Below are positions 16,097 through 25,434 of a stretch of 36,465 nucleotides of DNA, piece by piece. The translations under genes and the position numbers were made by a program. Source of the stretch: Thiomicrospira microaerophila. Its GTDB lineage: Bacteria; Pseudomonadota; Gammaproteobacteria; Thiomicrospirales; Thiomicrospiraceae. The notes under the pieces are model-generated. The model searched no databases and was not told the DNA's origin. It saw only the letters and a program-made list of their open reading frames with translations. Every line of letters starts with the position of its first letter. Positions within the stretch are counted from its first letter, which is position 1. The stretch is from positions 1 to 36,465 of the forward strand of contig NZ_JYNN01000028.1 in assembly GCF_000934765.1 (NCBI RefSeq). The letters are read 5' to 3'.

Positions 16097-18724
16097 CTAT
16101 GGACGCGGCAAGCCTTTTGAGCGCCGCGCAGCCTGCTTTCCTGTATTAAAAAACGCCATTTCTTTACGCAACAGGTTTGATTGCTCGCGCATGCTTTCAG
16201 CGGCGGCGGCCGTTTGTTCAACTAACGCGGCATTTTGCTGAGTAACACCATCAATTTTGGTGACGGCGTCATGAACTTGATGCATGCCTTCGGACTGTTC
16301 TTGGGTCGCATTCGCTATTTGAGTCACTAACGCCGTGACTTCATCAATAGATCCTGTAATCGTTTTCAGCGCTTCACCTGAGCTGTCGGCTAGTTTAGTG
16401 CCTTCATCAATACGCTCTACGCTTTCACTAATGAGTTTTTTGATGTCTTTGGCGGCTTCTGCTGATTTTTGTGCTAGACCACGCACCTCGCCAGCCACCA
16501 CTGCAAAACCACGCCCATGCTCCCCCGCCCGCGCCGCTTCTACGGCGGCATTCAGCGCGAGTAGGTTTGTTTGGAATGCAATACCATCAATTAGGGATAC
16601 GATGTCAGCAATTTTATGACTGGAATCTTTAATTCCTTGCATCGCTTTAATGGTTTTTTCCATCACCACACTACCCTGCTGGGCTTTGTGTTGTACATCA
16701 AGCGCAAGTGTTGAAGCCTGCTGAGTGTTGTCTGTGTTTTGTTTGATAGTTGCATTCATTTGCTCTATCGTGGCCGATGTTTCTTCAAGCGAGGCCGCCT
16801 GCTGTTGAACACGGTCGCTTAAGTCTAACGAACCTTGTGATACTTCAGTAGAGGCGCCATGCACAGCATCCGCCGCCTCTATGACGACTGATACCACTTC
16901 GGTTAATTTTTCAAGCGAGCGGTTAATCGCTTGTTGAAGACCACGTAAATCACCGTTAAAGCCTTCTTCAGGCAGGCTTACGCTCAAATCACCTGCCGCT
17001 TGCGCACTAATGACTTCGCCAATTTTTGACATCGCAAGTGATAGGCGCTCCATTGAGTTATTGATCGCTTGTTTAAGCAGTTTAAGTTCACCTTGAGCTT
17101 CAACTTGCACGCGAGCACTAAAGTCACCCTGTTCCATTTTTTTCATGACTGAAACTATATCCGTCATCACATGATTAATACTCGATAGCGCGCGCTCGAC
17201 TTGATCTCTAAAGGCTTTGGGCACCTGTGGGTCCATTTTGACATCAAACTGTCCTTGCTCCAACGCCACCATGACTCTTGCCAACTCTGACATGGTTCCA
17301 CTTAAACTTTGGGCGGCATCATTGACGTTATCTTGCAGAATTTTAAACGAACCTTTTGCGCCGTGTGCTTTTTGGCTAAAGCCACCTTGGCTGATGGCCC
17401 GAACCGAACTGGTTACTTGGGTCATTGAGCCTAAAATAGCATTTTGGAGTGAATTAAATTTTACAAATGTACGGCCAATTTCGTCTTCGCCCTTATCGGC
17501 TACACGCATCGTGAGGTCACCCGTGTGCTCTGCTTGCTCTACAGCCGATTGCAAGCGTCTGAGACGTTGGCGCAATGAGGTAACCAGCACATAAATGACC
17601 AGTAACACCAGCAAAGCTGCAACAAGGAAGGTTGCTTGAAGCTGAAGCGCTGGACCCGCTATCGACTTTTCAAGTTCTTCAAGCGGAATTCGAGCGGATA
17701 TCGCACCACGCACTTCACCTAATTTCCAATCCGTTTTAGTGCTATTGGGGTCGGCATTATGGCAGGCTATGCAGGCATTGGAGGTCATAATATCGGGCAC
17801 CGCCATTCTGAAATAGGACTTACCCTGATATTGCTCAACTTGAATATAAGGCGTATTGGGGTCTTTAGTCAATGCGGCCAACGCATTAGCTTCAAAACCA
17901 TCTAAATTGGCTTCGCCTCGAAATTTAAACGGATGGGCACTAAACAACTTAACCTCGCCAACCTCTTTCGCCGATTCAGAATTTTGTGACATCTCACCCA
18001 AGGCCAGCATGACATTGGCCGCTAAGGGTAAATGGGTTGGGTGACTAGCATATTCATGACTGAGTATCATCCCGGCTTTTGTCACCTTGGGCACAATCTC
18101 ATCCATATAAAATTGACGTGAGTTCATCGCCATGGTGATCATGTCCGAAGCCGAATTTTCACCGGCTGAATATAAACTGGCATTCTTCATGTGAATTAAT
18201 CGCTCAGAGGTGATTAAGCCTGTTATTACAAATAACAAAATAATCGGAATCATAAGCTTGGTTAGTACTGACAGATTACGAAGTTTGTCAAACTTGATAT
18301 CAAAGGGTTTTCTGGGAAGTCCATTTTTTAAAATGCGTTCACCCTGCTCAATTTGAGCATATAGGCGTTGCGCGGCTTGAATCTGAGACGCTGAGGCAGG
18401 GGTTCTAACGGAAATATAGCCGGTGATACGGCCATTTTCAACCAAAGGCGAGGCTTTGGCATTGACCCAGTATTCTCTGCCATCCTTAGCTTTATTTACC
18501 AGGGTGGTATTCCAACTTTTGCCCGCTTTGAGTGTTGCCCACATATCGGCAAACACTTGCTTGGGCACTTGAGGATGACGCATAACACTATGTGGTCTTC
18601 CCACCAACTCCTGCGAACTACAACCATTAATCTCTAAAAAGTCATCAGAAATCGTCAGGATCTTACCTTGCAAATCCGTGGTACTGTATAAAATATAATT
18701 ATCCGGAATAACAATGCGGTTCAT
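16097..18724 (-). CDS. Methyl-accepting chemotaxis protein with Aer-type PAS and haem-c-like (Tll0287-type) sensor
   Basis: About 875 residues. It opens with a cytoplasmic PAS (about 10-115) of the Aer class (SVMRHPQVPKQVFADMW, then YWVNAKASP and GYISVRTPAS), which in E. coli Aer binds FAD. Then come membrane helix 1 (about 151-178), a periplasmic region with the c-type haem motif CIACH (Cys318, Cys321, His322) matching Tll0287-like/DUF3365 domains, membrane helix 2 (about 360-381), HAMP repeats and the signalling domain (tip near residue 726). The start at 18724 has AGGTGA just upstream; the 16-codon extension has no such site. A redox or oxygen taxis receptor with two cofactor sites is inferred. 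Confidence 0.87.
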   Translation of the reverse strand: MNRIVIPDNYILYSTTDLQGKILTISDDFLEINGCSSQELVGRPHSVMRHPQVPKQVFADMWATLKAGKSWNTTLVNKAKDGREYWVNAKASPLVENGRITGYISVRTPASASQIQAAQRLYAQIEQGERILKNGLPRKPFDIKFDKLRNLSVLTKLMIPIILLFVITGLITSERLIHMKNASLYSAGENSASDMITMAMNSRQFYMDEIVPKVTKAGMILSHEYASHPTHLPLAANVMLALGEMSQNSESAKEVGEVKLFSAHPFKFRGEANLDGFEANALAALTKDPNTPYIQVEQYQGKSYFRMAVPDIMTSNACIACHNADPNSTKTDWKLGEVRGAISARIPLEELEKSIAGPALQLQATFLVAALLVLLVIYVLVTSLRQRLRRLQSAVEQAEHTGDLTMRVADKGEDEIGRTFVKFNSLQNAILGSMTQVTSSVRAISQGGFSQKAHGAKGSFKILQDNVNDAAQSLSGTMSELARVMVALEQGQFDVKMDPQVPKAFRDQVERALSSINHVMTDIVSVMKKMEQGDFSARVQVEAQGELKLLKQAINNSMERLSLAMSKIGEVISAQAAGDLSVSLPEEGFNGDLRGLQQAINRSLEKLTEVVSVVIEAADAVHGASTEVSQGSLDLSDRVQQQAASLEETSATIEQMNATIKQNTDNTQQASTLALDVQHKAQQGSVVMEKTIKAMQGIKDSSHKIADIVSLIDGIAFQTNLLALNAAVEAARAGEHGRGFAVVAGEVRGLAQKSAEAAKDIKKLISESVERIDEGTKLADSSGEALKTITGSIDEVTALVTQIANATQEQSEGMHQVHDAVTKIDGVTQQNAALVEQTAAAAESMREQSNLLRKEMAFFNTGKQAARRSKGLPRP

Positions 18725-18858
18725 GATTTCACCTGTTTTTTTACTAGTTAAATACCTACTGGTCATTTGCAATTGATCACGTAGGTGAATTTGGTTTTAT
18801 CTTAGCGCTACTATACTTGGTTCATAGAAACATAATTTAACAATCTTAGATTGGCGCA

Positions 18859-21822
18859 TTAATTTAGTGATTCTATCTGATCGCCCAACTGCTCTGCAAT
18901 CTGACTTATCGTTTGATCAAAGGTTTTTAACAGCTCTTTAATCATTGGGTAATCATCTTGTTGAAGCGCCTGGCGGATAAGGTGAATCGTTTGGCTAAAC
19001 GTTAGATTCAGCTTTGCAAGGTCACTATTCGCCACCTGCAGCTGGTTTAATGGTGTGTTTTCAACTTGCATCATGCCATTTACCTGCTGTTCTAAATCTG
19101 CGCCATTAATATAATGCCTAATCTGTTGCTTCCAGGCCTGGTACTCTTGCATGACGTTTTGAATTTGCTGAGCTTGTGTTGATGATTGAATTATCTTCTC
19201 ACGTCGCTTGGCTTTCGCTTGCGGGCTATCGAGGTTTGGCATGCAGTGTTGCTGCTTTAGTTTACCGAGCATTTCTTCAGGTTTGAGCGGCTTGTGTACA
19301 ATATCGTTCATACCGGCTTGTTGTATTTTGTGTTCAAAATCTACGCCGTGCCCTGTATAGGCTAAAATGGGTTTGCTAAAGCCGACTTTTCTAAGTTGTT
19401 GTGCGGCTTCAAGACCATCCATCACGGGCATTTCAATATCTAACAATACGGCATCAGGTTGATAACGGCGCACCTGCTCTATGGCTTCACGCCCATTCGC
19501 CGCTGAACGGGTTTTATAGCCTGATTTTTCTAACACCATGCTCGCGACTTTTAGGTTGGATACGTTATCATCGACTACCAATACCGTTTTTGTTTGGTCT
19601 TGTTTTGTATGGGTTATGGCAAGTGTTGTTTCGCAATCTCCCAGCTCAAATACACCCACTAGATCATCCATCGCATGGGCGACTTCTCCCAGGTATTCAG
19701 CCAGTGATGAGTTTTCCATTACAAGCACAAGGCTTTGCTGGGCGGACTTATCAAGGGCCGACATGGTAAGATTGATACTTGCGATATCTTTTGACTGAGA
19801 TTGTGCATTGTCTGAGATACTTTCTATATTTTGCGTTATGACATCAACATGCTTACTGATTTCAGACATGGATTGACTGGTTTTATCAACCACCTGATTG
19901 CCATAGTTTACCTTTTCGATACTTGCTGTAATGCGTTGATTAATATCACGCGCGGCATCGGCTGACTTTTGGGCAAGACTTCGTACTTCGGATGCGACCA
20001 CCGCAAATCCTCGGCCATGCTCGCCTGCTCGCGCCGCTTCTACGGCGGCATTCAGCGCGAGGAGATTGGTTTGGAAAGCAATACTATCGATTAAGCTAAC
20101 GATACCACTTATTTCCTCACTTACTTTTGAGATATCTTGCATCGCAGATTTGGCTTGCTCCATGCTTCGCTGCCCCTCATGCACGGCTTGCTGCATATCA
20201 TGGGCAAGCTGATTTGATTTTTCTGCTTGAATGGCGGTTTGGTTCACTTTTTGGGTGATATTTTTTACTTTAATCGAAGTGTTTTTTAACTCACTCGCCT
20301 GGTGTTTGATCGCCGTTGATAGGGTTTGGTTGCTTGAGGCGACATGTTTTGAGGATTGTTTTACCTCCGATGATTGATTGCCAAAGTGGCAAAACGAGTA
20401 ACGCAGCGCATTTATGCCTTCTTGCAGATTATCCATTGTCCAACCATACTGTCCCTCATATTCAGCTTGCGGTTTTAGCGTGAGATTTTTGGATGACAGC
20501 CCGCCGATAATGATTGATATGTCTTTAAAGGTGGCTTGAAGTGATGCAACTAAGCGGTTAATGTCTTCGCTCAATTCTTTGTAAAATCCATCTAGTTTTT
20601 CAGGTTCAAGCCTTGCACTTAAGCGCCCTGCTTGCGCGTCAAGCACCAGCTGTTTAATGCTATTTTGTACAAATACTTCTTGTACCTTGTCCTGCCAGTC
20701 GATCACTACCCCGAGTGACTGCCCTTGTTGATTAGTAATGGGGGACATTTGCAACGCTAAGTGCGCGCCAAAAAACTCAAGCCCGTGGGTTTCTGCTTGC
20801 TTTAGGTTATAGCAGGCCTGGTTGATGTCGGCATGATCCTGAAATAGCTCATGCGCATTTTTGTTAATTAAGTCTGTTAGGGCTATTTTCGCATTTTGCG
20901 CCTCGGCATCCTGGCTTAACTGCGCAAAGTAGTTTTGTAATGACGCATTAATGTAAATAATCGTGCCCGTTTGGTCTAGCAACATCATATTGGCATTCAG
21001 CTTATCTAAGCCCGACGCTAAACGCTGAGAACGTAATAAGGCATTTTTAACTTCATTATGCTCAAACCCTAACATGATTTGTGTGGTTTTTATCCGCCGA
21101 CTGAGCCGCCCAGCGGTATTGTTACCGAAAGTATCAATTTTATTGTCCAGTTTGCCATTTGCAATTTCTTCTATGTCGCGAATACTGGTATTAATACGCT
21201 TCAAAAAATGCATGACATGAAAAGTGGAGAGAATCGTTAAAAATATAACCAAATAATTAAGCCAGCCAGCCCTTTCACCCGTAAAAATAGATTGAATTTC
21301 CATGACTATGGCGAGAAGCGTCGCTGGAATTATGGTGATCAGCGGATTCCAATGCGCAAAGAAATTAGCACGTTTTGTCCAGTGGTCAGCTTCACCATGG
21401 ACTAGCTTGACTTGTTTTGCGGCGACGGCTTTATAGGCCGATTCGGCTTGTTGAATTTGTTCTTGTGAAGCGGCACCGCGTACACTGATATAGCCGGTTA
21501 TTTTGCCATCTTCAAACAAGGGCGTAGCATTGGCTTGCACCCAGTAATGATCGCCATTTTTGCGTCGATTTTTGACAATTTGAGACCAGGGCTTACCCGC
21601 TTGTATTGTTTGCCAAAAGTCTTTAAACACTAACGCAGGCACATCTGGGTGGCGCAATAGATTGTGCGGCTGCCCTATTAGCTCATCCAGTTGATAGCCG
21701 CTGGCTTCAACAAAGGCTTCATTGGCGTAGGTAATGGTGCCTTTAAGATCTGTTTTAGAAACAAGAAGCGCATCATTCGCTAGGATGTAGTTTTTTTGGG
21801 TTACTGTGGCTTGGTTGATCAT
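18859..21822 (-). CDS. Aer-type PAS chemoreceptor fused to a C-terminal receiver domain
   Basis: A 987-residue protein. An Aer-class PAS (about 10-125; [35 protein letters not shown]) precedes two close membrane helices with almost no periplasmic loop, as in Aer, then a HAMP-like segment, a second PAS-like stretch (about 275-390) and an MCP signalling domain (tip near residue 590). A CheY-like receiver follows (about 750-870; VLVVDDN, phosphoacceptor Asp795 in [11 protein letters not shown], Lys in HKPLKP). The last 110 residues are helical without an obvious HPt histidine motif. MCP-receiver fusions are uncommon. The ribosome-binding site is weak. It sits 108 bp downstream of an orphan response regulator on the same strand. 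Confidence 0.87.
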   Translation of the reverse strand: MINQATVTQKNYILANDALLVSKTDLKGTITYANEAFVEASGYQLDELIGQPHNLLRHPDVPALVFKDFWQTIQAGKPWSQIVKNRRKNGDHYWVQANATPLFEDGKITGYISVRGAASQEQIQQAESAYKAVAAKQVKLVHGEADHWTKRANFFAHWNPLITIIPATLLAIVMEIQSIFTGERAGWLNYLVIFLTILSTFHVMHFLKRINTSIRDIEEIANGKLDNKIDTFGNNTAGRLSRRIKTTQIMLGFEHNEVKNALLRSQRLASGLDKLNANMMLLDQTGTIIYINASLQNYFAQLSQDAEAQNAKIALTDLINKNAHELFQDHADINQACYNLKQAETHGLEFFGAHLALQMSPITNQQGQSLGVVIDWQDKVQEVFVQNSIKQLVLDAQAGRLSARLEPEKLDGFYKELSEDINRLVASLQATFKDISIIIGGLSSKNLTLKPQAEYEGQYGWTMDNLQEGINALRYSFCHFGNQSSEVKQSSKHVASSNQTLSTAIKHQASELKNTSIKVKNITQKVNQTAIQAEKSNQLAHDMQQAVHEGQRSMEQAKSAMQDISKVSEEISGIVSLIDSIAFQTNLLALNAAVEAARAGEHGRGFAVVASEVRSLAQKSADAARDINQRITASIEKVNYGNQVVDKTSQSMSEISKHVDVITQNIESISDNAQSQSKDIASINLTMSALDKSAQQSLVLVMENSSLAEYLGEVAHAMDDLVGVFELGDCETTLAITHTKQDQTKTVLVVDDNVSNLKVASMVLEKSGYKTRSAANGREAIEQVRRYQPDAVLLDIEMPVMDGLEAAQQLRKVGFSKPILAYTGHGVDFEHKIQQAGMNDIVHKPLKPEEMLGKLKQQHCMPNLDSPQAKAKRREKIIQSSTQAQQIQNVMQEYQAWKQQIRHYINGADLEQQVNGMMQVENTPLNQLQVANSDLAKLNLTFSQTIHLIRQALQQDDYPMIKELLKTFDQTISQIAEQLGDQIESLN
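19132..19141. repeat. Iterated palindrome core CCAGGCCTGG
   Basis: Core 10-mer inside the C-terminal part of the receiver-fused MCP, read on the minus strand as Q-A-W. Confidence 0.65.
20811..20823. repeat. Iterated palindrome, variant AGCAGGCCTGGTT
   Basis: One base short of the core on its left arm, inside the same MCP gene; read on the minus strand as N-Q-A-C. Confidence 0.5.
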
Positions 21823-21929
21823 TTTTTAAAATCACGCAGTCAAAAACCACAATTCTAACATGCTAAATTTTTGAAACCTTACACAAGCCTACACTTATAA
21901 GCTAAACAACTTACTAAAATGATTTTTTT

Positions 21930-22631
21930 TTAGCTTTCAATTAGTTTTATCTCTATCACTAAACTATAACCTACACCCCGTACTGACAAAATAGTCTCTT
22001 GCTTTGGGTTATGAGTTAAGTTTTTTAACTTTTGCCGTAAACGTGAAAGCGTGACCTCTAAATGTTTTTTGCCCTGCTCATCCAATTCCATCCCAAGCGC
22101 TTCAAGCAGTTGCCAATGCTCAACAACCGGCACCGAACTTTTTTTTAACGCAGACAAAATTTTGACTTCCTTGAAGGAGAGTTTTTCAATACGCTCTGCA
22201 TTCTGAAGCCTAAGTTTAATCGCGTTTAACACGATGTCATCTGCAGGCTTAGCGATAAAGCGGGGTGTTTTCTCAACAGTCCTGAGTTGCTTAACAGCCT
22301 GACTCAATGCTTTAGGATCAACAGGTTTCGTAAGATACAGGTTCGCCCCCGCTTCTAGACTTTTAAATTTAGCATCCAATTCATTGTGCATGGTCAAAAT
22401 AATAATCATTAAGCCCGGATGGCGCTTCCTTAAAGCAGCAGACAGGGCTAAACCGCTCATGCCGGGCAAAGTAATATCTAAAATGGCAATCTGCACATCA
22501 TTTAAGTCTATTTCACTTTGCATAAACTGCTCCGCAGATTCAAATTCATACACCTGATGGCCTTCTAATTGAAGATTCGTGACCAGTATATCGCGTAATA
22601 ACAGCTGATCTTCAATAACTAAAACACTCAA
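21930..22631 (-). CDS. OmpR-family response regulator (orphan)
   Basis: A 233-residue protein with an N-terminal receiver (about 1-118; acidic pocket Glu7-Asp8, phosphoacceptor Asp52 in LDITLPGMSG, Thr80, Lys102 in LTKP) and a C-terminal winged-helix DNA-binding domain (about 130-228) ending in VRGVGYSLV. The recognition region VTLSRLRQKLKNL is typical of the family. No histidine kinase gene is adjacent; the nearest partner candidates are the receptors downstream. Its targets are unknown, but control of the neighbouring chemoreceptor genes is plausible. Confidence 0.88.
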   Translation of the reverse strand: MSVLVIEDQLLLRDILVTNLQLEGHQVYEFESAEQFMQSEIDLNDVQIAILDITLPGMSGLALSAALRKRHPGLMIIILTMHNELDAKFKSLEAGANLYLTKPVDPKALSQAVKQLRTVEKTPRFIAKPADDIVLNAIKLRLQNAERIEKLSFKEVKILSALKKSSVPVVEHWQLLEALGMELDEQGKKHLEVTLSRLRQKLKNLTHNPKQETILSVRGVGYSLVIEIKLIES

Positions 22632-22838
22632 ATAGATAATCCTTTTTAATTTAAACTTAACCGTAACAACTTTGAGGATTATAACAAGATTTAAATAACT
22701 CCCTTTCGTTTTTTCAGACTGTCTCTGGCATTATAAATTTTGTTAATTTTTTAATATCCGTGATTATTCACCTGCTGACTCATTGTTGATTGCTGTTAAA
22801 ATAGCTTTATTCCAACTCAATTAAAGTAAATTAAAACT

Positions 22839-24707
22839 ATGGCTCTGTTATTTTTGCGCGACATCTCCCTTAGCTTTGGTGCGGCACCGCTGCTTAATAA
22901 AATTCATTTCCAAGTCGAACCGCTCGAACGCGTCTGTATTGTTGGGCGTAATGGCGAAGGCAAATCCACCTTGCTTAAAATCATCGAAGGCATCCAGCCG
23001 GCTGATGAAGGCACACGTATTGTTCAAGATGGTGTCAAGATTGCCAAACTGCGCCAGGATGTACCGCACGATATTCAAGGCTCGGTGTTTGATGTGGTGG
23101 CATTGGGTCTAGGCGATATTGGTCGCATTCTCAAAGACTACCACCATGCCGCACTCGATGGCGACATGGATCAATTAGCTGATTTACAGCAGCAAATCGA
23201 AGCGCAAAACGGCTGGGAGATGAATCAAAAGGTTGACACGATTTTATCTAAGCTTGATTTACCGCCAGATGATGAATTCTCATCCTTATCCGGTGGAATG
23301 AAGCGCCGCGTTTTACTGGCTCAAGCCTTGGTGCAGCAGCCTGATATATTATTGCTAGATGAACCGACCAACCATCTTGATATTCCCTCGATTCAATGGC
23401 TCGAAGGCTTTGTTAAAAGTCTGCGCTGTGCGTTGGTATTCATCACGCACGACAGGGCATTTTTGCAAGCACTCGCCACCCGTATTGTAGAGGTTGATCG
23501 TGGTCAACTGTATAGTTGGGATTGTGATTACCTGACCTATCTTGAACGCAAACAGGCGCAACTTGAATCCGAGGCCAAATCGAACTCCGAGTTTGATAAA
23601 AAACTCGCACAAGAAGAAGTCTGGATTCGCCAAGGTATAAAAGCCCGCCGCACCCGCAACGAAGGTCGGGTTCGTGCGCTAGAAAAACTCCGCCTAGAGC
23701 GCCAAGCCCGCCGCAGCCAGCAAGGCAGTGCGAATTTGCAGGTTAACCTTGCGGATACCTCGGGTAAAAAAGTAATCGAGTTATCCAACCTATCTTTTGC
23801 ATGGCCGGATAAGGTGATTGTTGAGAATTTCTCTACGCTCATCATGCGTGGCGATAAAGTAGGTTTAATTGGACCTAACGGCTGTGGTAAATCCACCCTG
23901 CTCAAAATTTTGCTTGGTCAACAGCAACCGCAGAGCGGTGAAGTCGAATTGGGCACCAACTTACAAATTGCCTACTTCGACCAACATCGTGCCAAGTTAA
24001 ATGAAGAGCTATCTGTTGCCGAAAATGTAATGGATTCAAGTGACCATGTGGAAATCAATGGTCAACGTAAACATATTATCGGCTATCTAAGTGACTTCTT
24101 GTTCGCACCAGATCGTGCCAGACAACCGGTTAAATCCCTGTCCGGTGGCGAGCGTAATCGCCTGCTTTTAGCGCAGGTATTTGCTAAGCCTTCTAACCTG
24201 TTGATTCTGGATGAACCGACGAACGATTTGGATGTTGAAACCCTCGAACTGCTTGAAGACCTGCTCATGAATTATCAAGGTACCGTTCTGATTGTCAGCC
24301 ATGACCGGGCCTTTTTGAACAATGTGGCCACCAGCTCAATTGTATTTGATGGACCAGGCCTGGTGAATGAGTATGTCGGTGGTTATGACGATTGGTTACG
24401 TCAACGCCCACAAGTTGAGCCAAAGACTAAAAAAGCAGACAAATCTACCCCGATTAGTCAGCCCGAGCCAGCAAAGCCAGCCAAAAAACTCAGCTACAAG
24501 GACCAGCGTGAATACGATGCCCTACCCGGCATTATTGAACAACTTGAAAACCAACTTGAGGCCCTGAGTGCCGAGATTGGCGATAGCCGCTTTTATCAAC
24601 AAGAGCAGCAAAAAATTGATAAAACTCTGGCTAAAATGCAGCGAAAGGAAAGCGAATTAGAACAGGCTTTTGCACGCTGGGAATCATTGGAAAGCCAACT
24701 GAACTAA
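22839..24707 (+). CDS. uup: ABC-F family ATPase Uup
   Basis: A 622-residue soluble protein with two ABC domains and no membrane segments. First Walker A GRNGEGKST (36-44) with signature LSGGMKRR and Walker B LLLDEPTNHLD; second Walker A GPNGCGKST (345-353) with LSGGERNR and LILDEPTNDLD. A C-terminal coiled coil (about 555-620) after a proline/lysine-rich linker is the hallmark that separates Uup from EttA and YheS. Uup acts on ribosomes and DNA branched intermediates and limits transposon precise excision in E. coli. It contains one CCAGGCCTGG palindrome and is followed by a hairpin at 24743. Confidence 0.9.
   Translation: MALLFLRDISLSFGAAPLLNKIHFQVEPLERVCIVGRNGEGKSTLLKIIEGIQPADEGTRIVQDGVKIAKLRQDVPHDIQGSVFDVVALGLGDIGRILKDYHHAALDGDMDQLADLQQQIEAQNGWEMNQKVDTILSKLDLPPDDEFSSLSGGMKRRVLLAQALVQQPDILLLDEPTNHLDIPSIQWLEGFVKSLRCALVFITHDRAFLQALATRIVEVDRGQLYSWDCDYLTYLERKQAQLESEAKSNSEFDKKLAQEEVWIRQGIKARRTRNEGRVRALEKLRLERQARRSQQGSANLQVNLADTSGKKVIELSNLSFAWPDKVIVENFSTLIMRGDKVGLIGPNGCGKSTLLKILLGQQQPQSGEVELGTNLQIAYFDQHRAKLNEELSVAENVMDSSDHVEINGQRKHIIGYLSDFLFAPDRARQPVKSLSGGERNRLLLAQVFAKPSNLLILDEPTNDLDVETLELLEDLLMNYQGTVLIVSHDRAFLNNVATSSIVFDGPGLVNEYVGGYDDWLRQRPQVEPKTKKADKSTPISQPEPAKPAKKLSYKDQREYDALPGIIEQLENQLEALSAEIGDSRFYQQEQQKIDKTLAKMQRKESELEQAFARWESLESQLN
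24353..24362. repeat. Iterated palindrome core CCAGGCCTGG
   Basis: ACCAGGCCTGGT inside uup, read as G-P-G-L-V. Confidence 0.65.
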
Positions 24708-24742
24708 ATAATACGCTACACTAGGAGCCTGCAATAAAAAAC

Positions 24743-24762
24743 GCCTAATTGTATAATTAGGC
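24743..24762. terminator. Hairpin after uup
   Basis: Perfect 8-bp stem GCCTAATT/AATTAGGC with a 4-base loop, 36 bp after the uup stop. The A6 run on its left makes it a better terminator on the minus strand; on the plus strand it is followed only by TCTTGTTATT. It stands between uup and the next plus-strand gene. Confidence 0.5.
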
Positions 24763-24794
24763 TCTTGTTATTAAACTCAAACAAAAGCACAACC

Positions 24795-25247
24795 ATGATT
24801 ATTGACCGCATAGAAAATGCCCATCTTTATATTGGCATTCACCCTGCTATTGACCAGGCTTTGAACTTTTTGTCAAAAACACCGCCTACTGAGCTAGACG
24901 CTCTTGTATTAGGGCGCCGCACCATCAGCCCAATTTTAGACTGTATTGTCGATGAATATCAAACTCAATCCAGCGAAGATAAGCTTTATGAAGCACACCA
25001 AAAATACATTGATGTACAATTCATCTTGTCGGGCGAAGAATACATGGGGGTCGCGCCCTTAATTAATCAAACACCGGCTCAGCCCTATAACAATGAAAAA
25101 GATTTTGCGCTTTATAAGGTTTCTGGGGAAATGTTTAAAGTCAAAGCTGGAATGTTTGTGGTATTTTTTCCAACGGACATCCATTTACCATCGATTGGCA
25201 CCCCTGCTAGGCAGGTTCGAAAAATAGTAATGAAAGCGCTCGCTTAA
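24795..25247 (+). CDS. YhcH/YjgK/YiaL (DUF386) family protein
   Basis: A 150-residue single-domain protein of the YhcH/YjgK/YiaL family (cupin-like beta barrel), with the family segments YEAHQKYIDVQFILSGEE and MFVVFFPTDIHLPSI. The His and Glu in these segments are the likely metal ligands. Some relatives take part in sialic acid or sugar metabolism and TabA acts in biofilm control, but no sugar genes are near, so the role here is unknown. The ATG at 24795 is chosen because the family begins M-I-I-x-x-I; the frame opens 10 codons earlier inside the uup terminator. Confidence 0.8.
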   Translation: MIIDRIENAHLYIGIHPAIDQALNFLSKTPPTELDALVLGRRTISPILDCIVDEYQTQSSEDKLYEAHQKYIDVQFILSGEEYMGVAPLINQTPAQPYNNEKDFALYKVSGEMFKVKAGMFVVFFPTDIHLPSIGTPARQVRKIVMKALA

Positions 25248-25253
25248 TTAATC

Positions 25254-25418
25254 TAGGAGCCTGTCGGACTAAACCGGTCGAAGCGAAAAAAAGTCTGGTT
25301 TGAGTCAGTTTTTGTTCAATTCCGAGGAGAATAGCTAGCTATTTGACGAGGAAGTGGGCAAAAAATGGCCAAATCCAGCTTTTTTGCAGCCGATTGGCTT
25401 TAGTCCGACAGGCTCCTA
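25254..25418. mobile_element. 165-bp element with 20-bp perfect terminal inverted repeats (MITE-like)
   Basis: The outer 20 bases, TAGGAGCCTGTCGGACTAAA, are repeated exactly in inverse orientation at 25399-25418. The interior has no ORF of note and contains a perfect ATAGCTAGCTAT palindrome at 25331-25342. It fills almost the whole spacer between the YhcH-family gene and the SQR-like gene and ends 17 bp before the latter's start, so it may influence that gene. A solo end lies at 11088-11120. No target-site duplication is obvious. Confidence 0.7.
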
Positions 25419-25434
25419 AAGATAAGGAATAAAT

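Noticed and set aside
24721-24731. CTAGGAGCCTG, identical to the outermost bases of the 25254 element
   Set aside because: Only 11 bases match and the sequence then diverges into the uup hairpin; too short to call a solo end.
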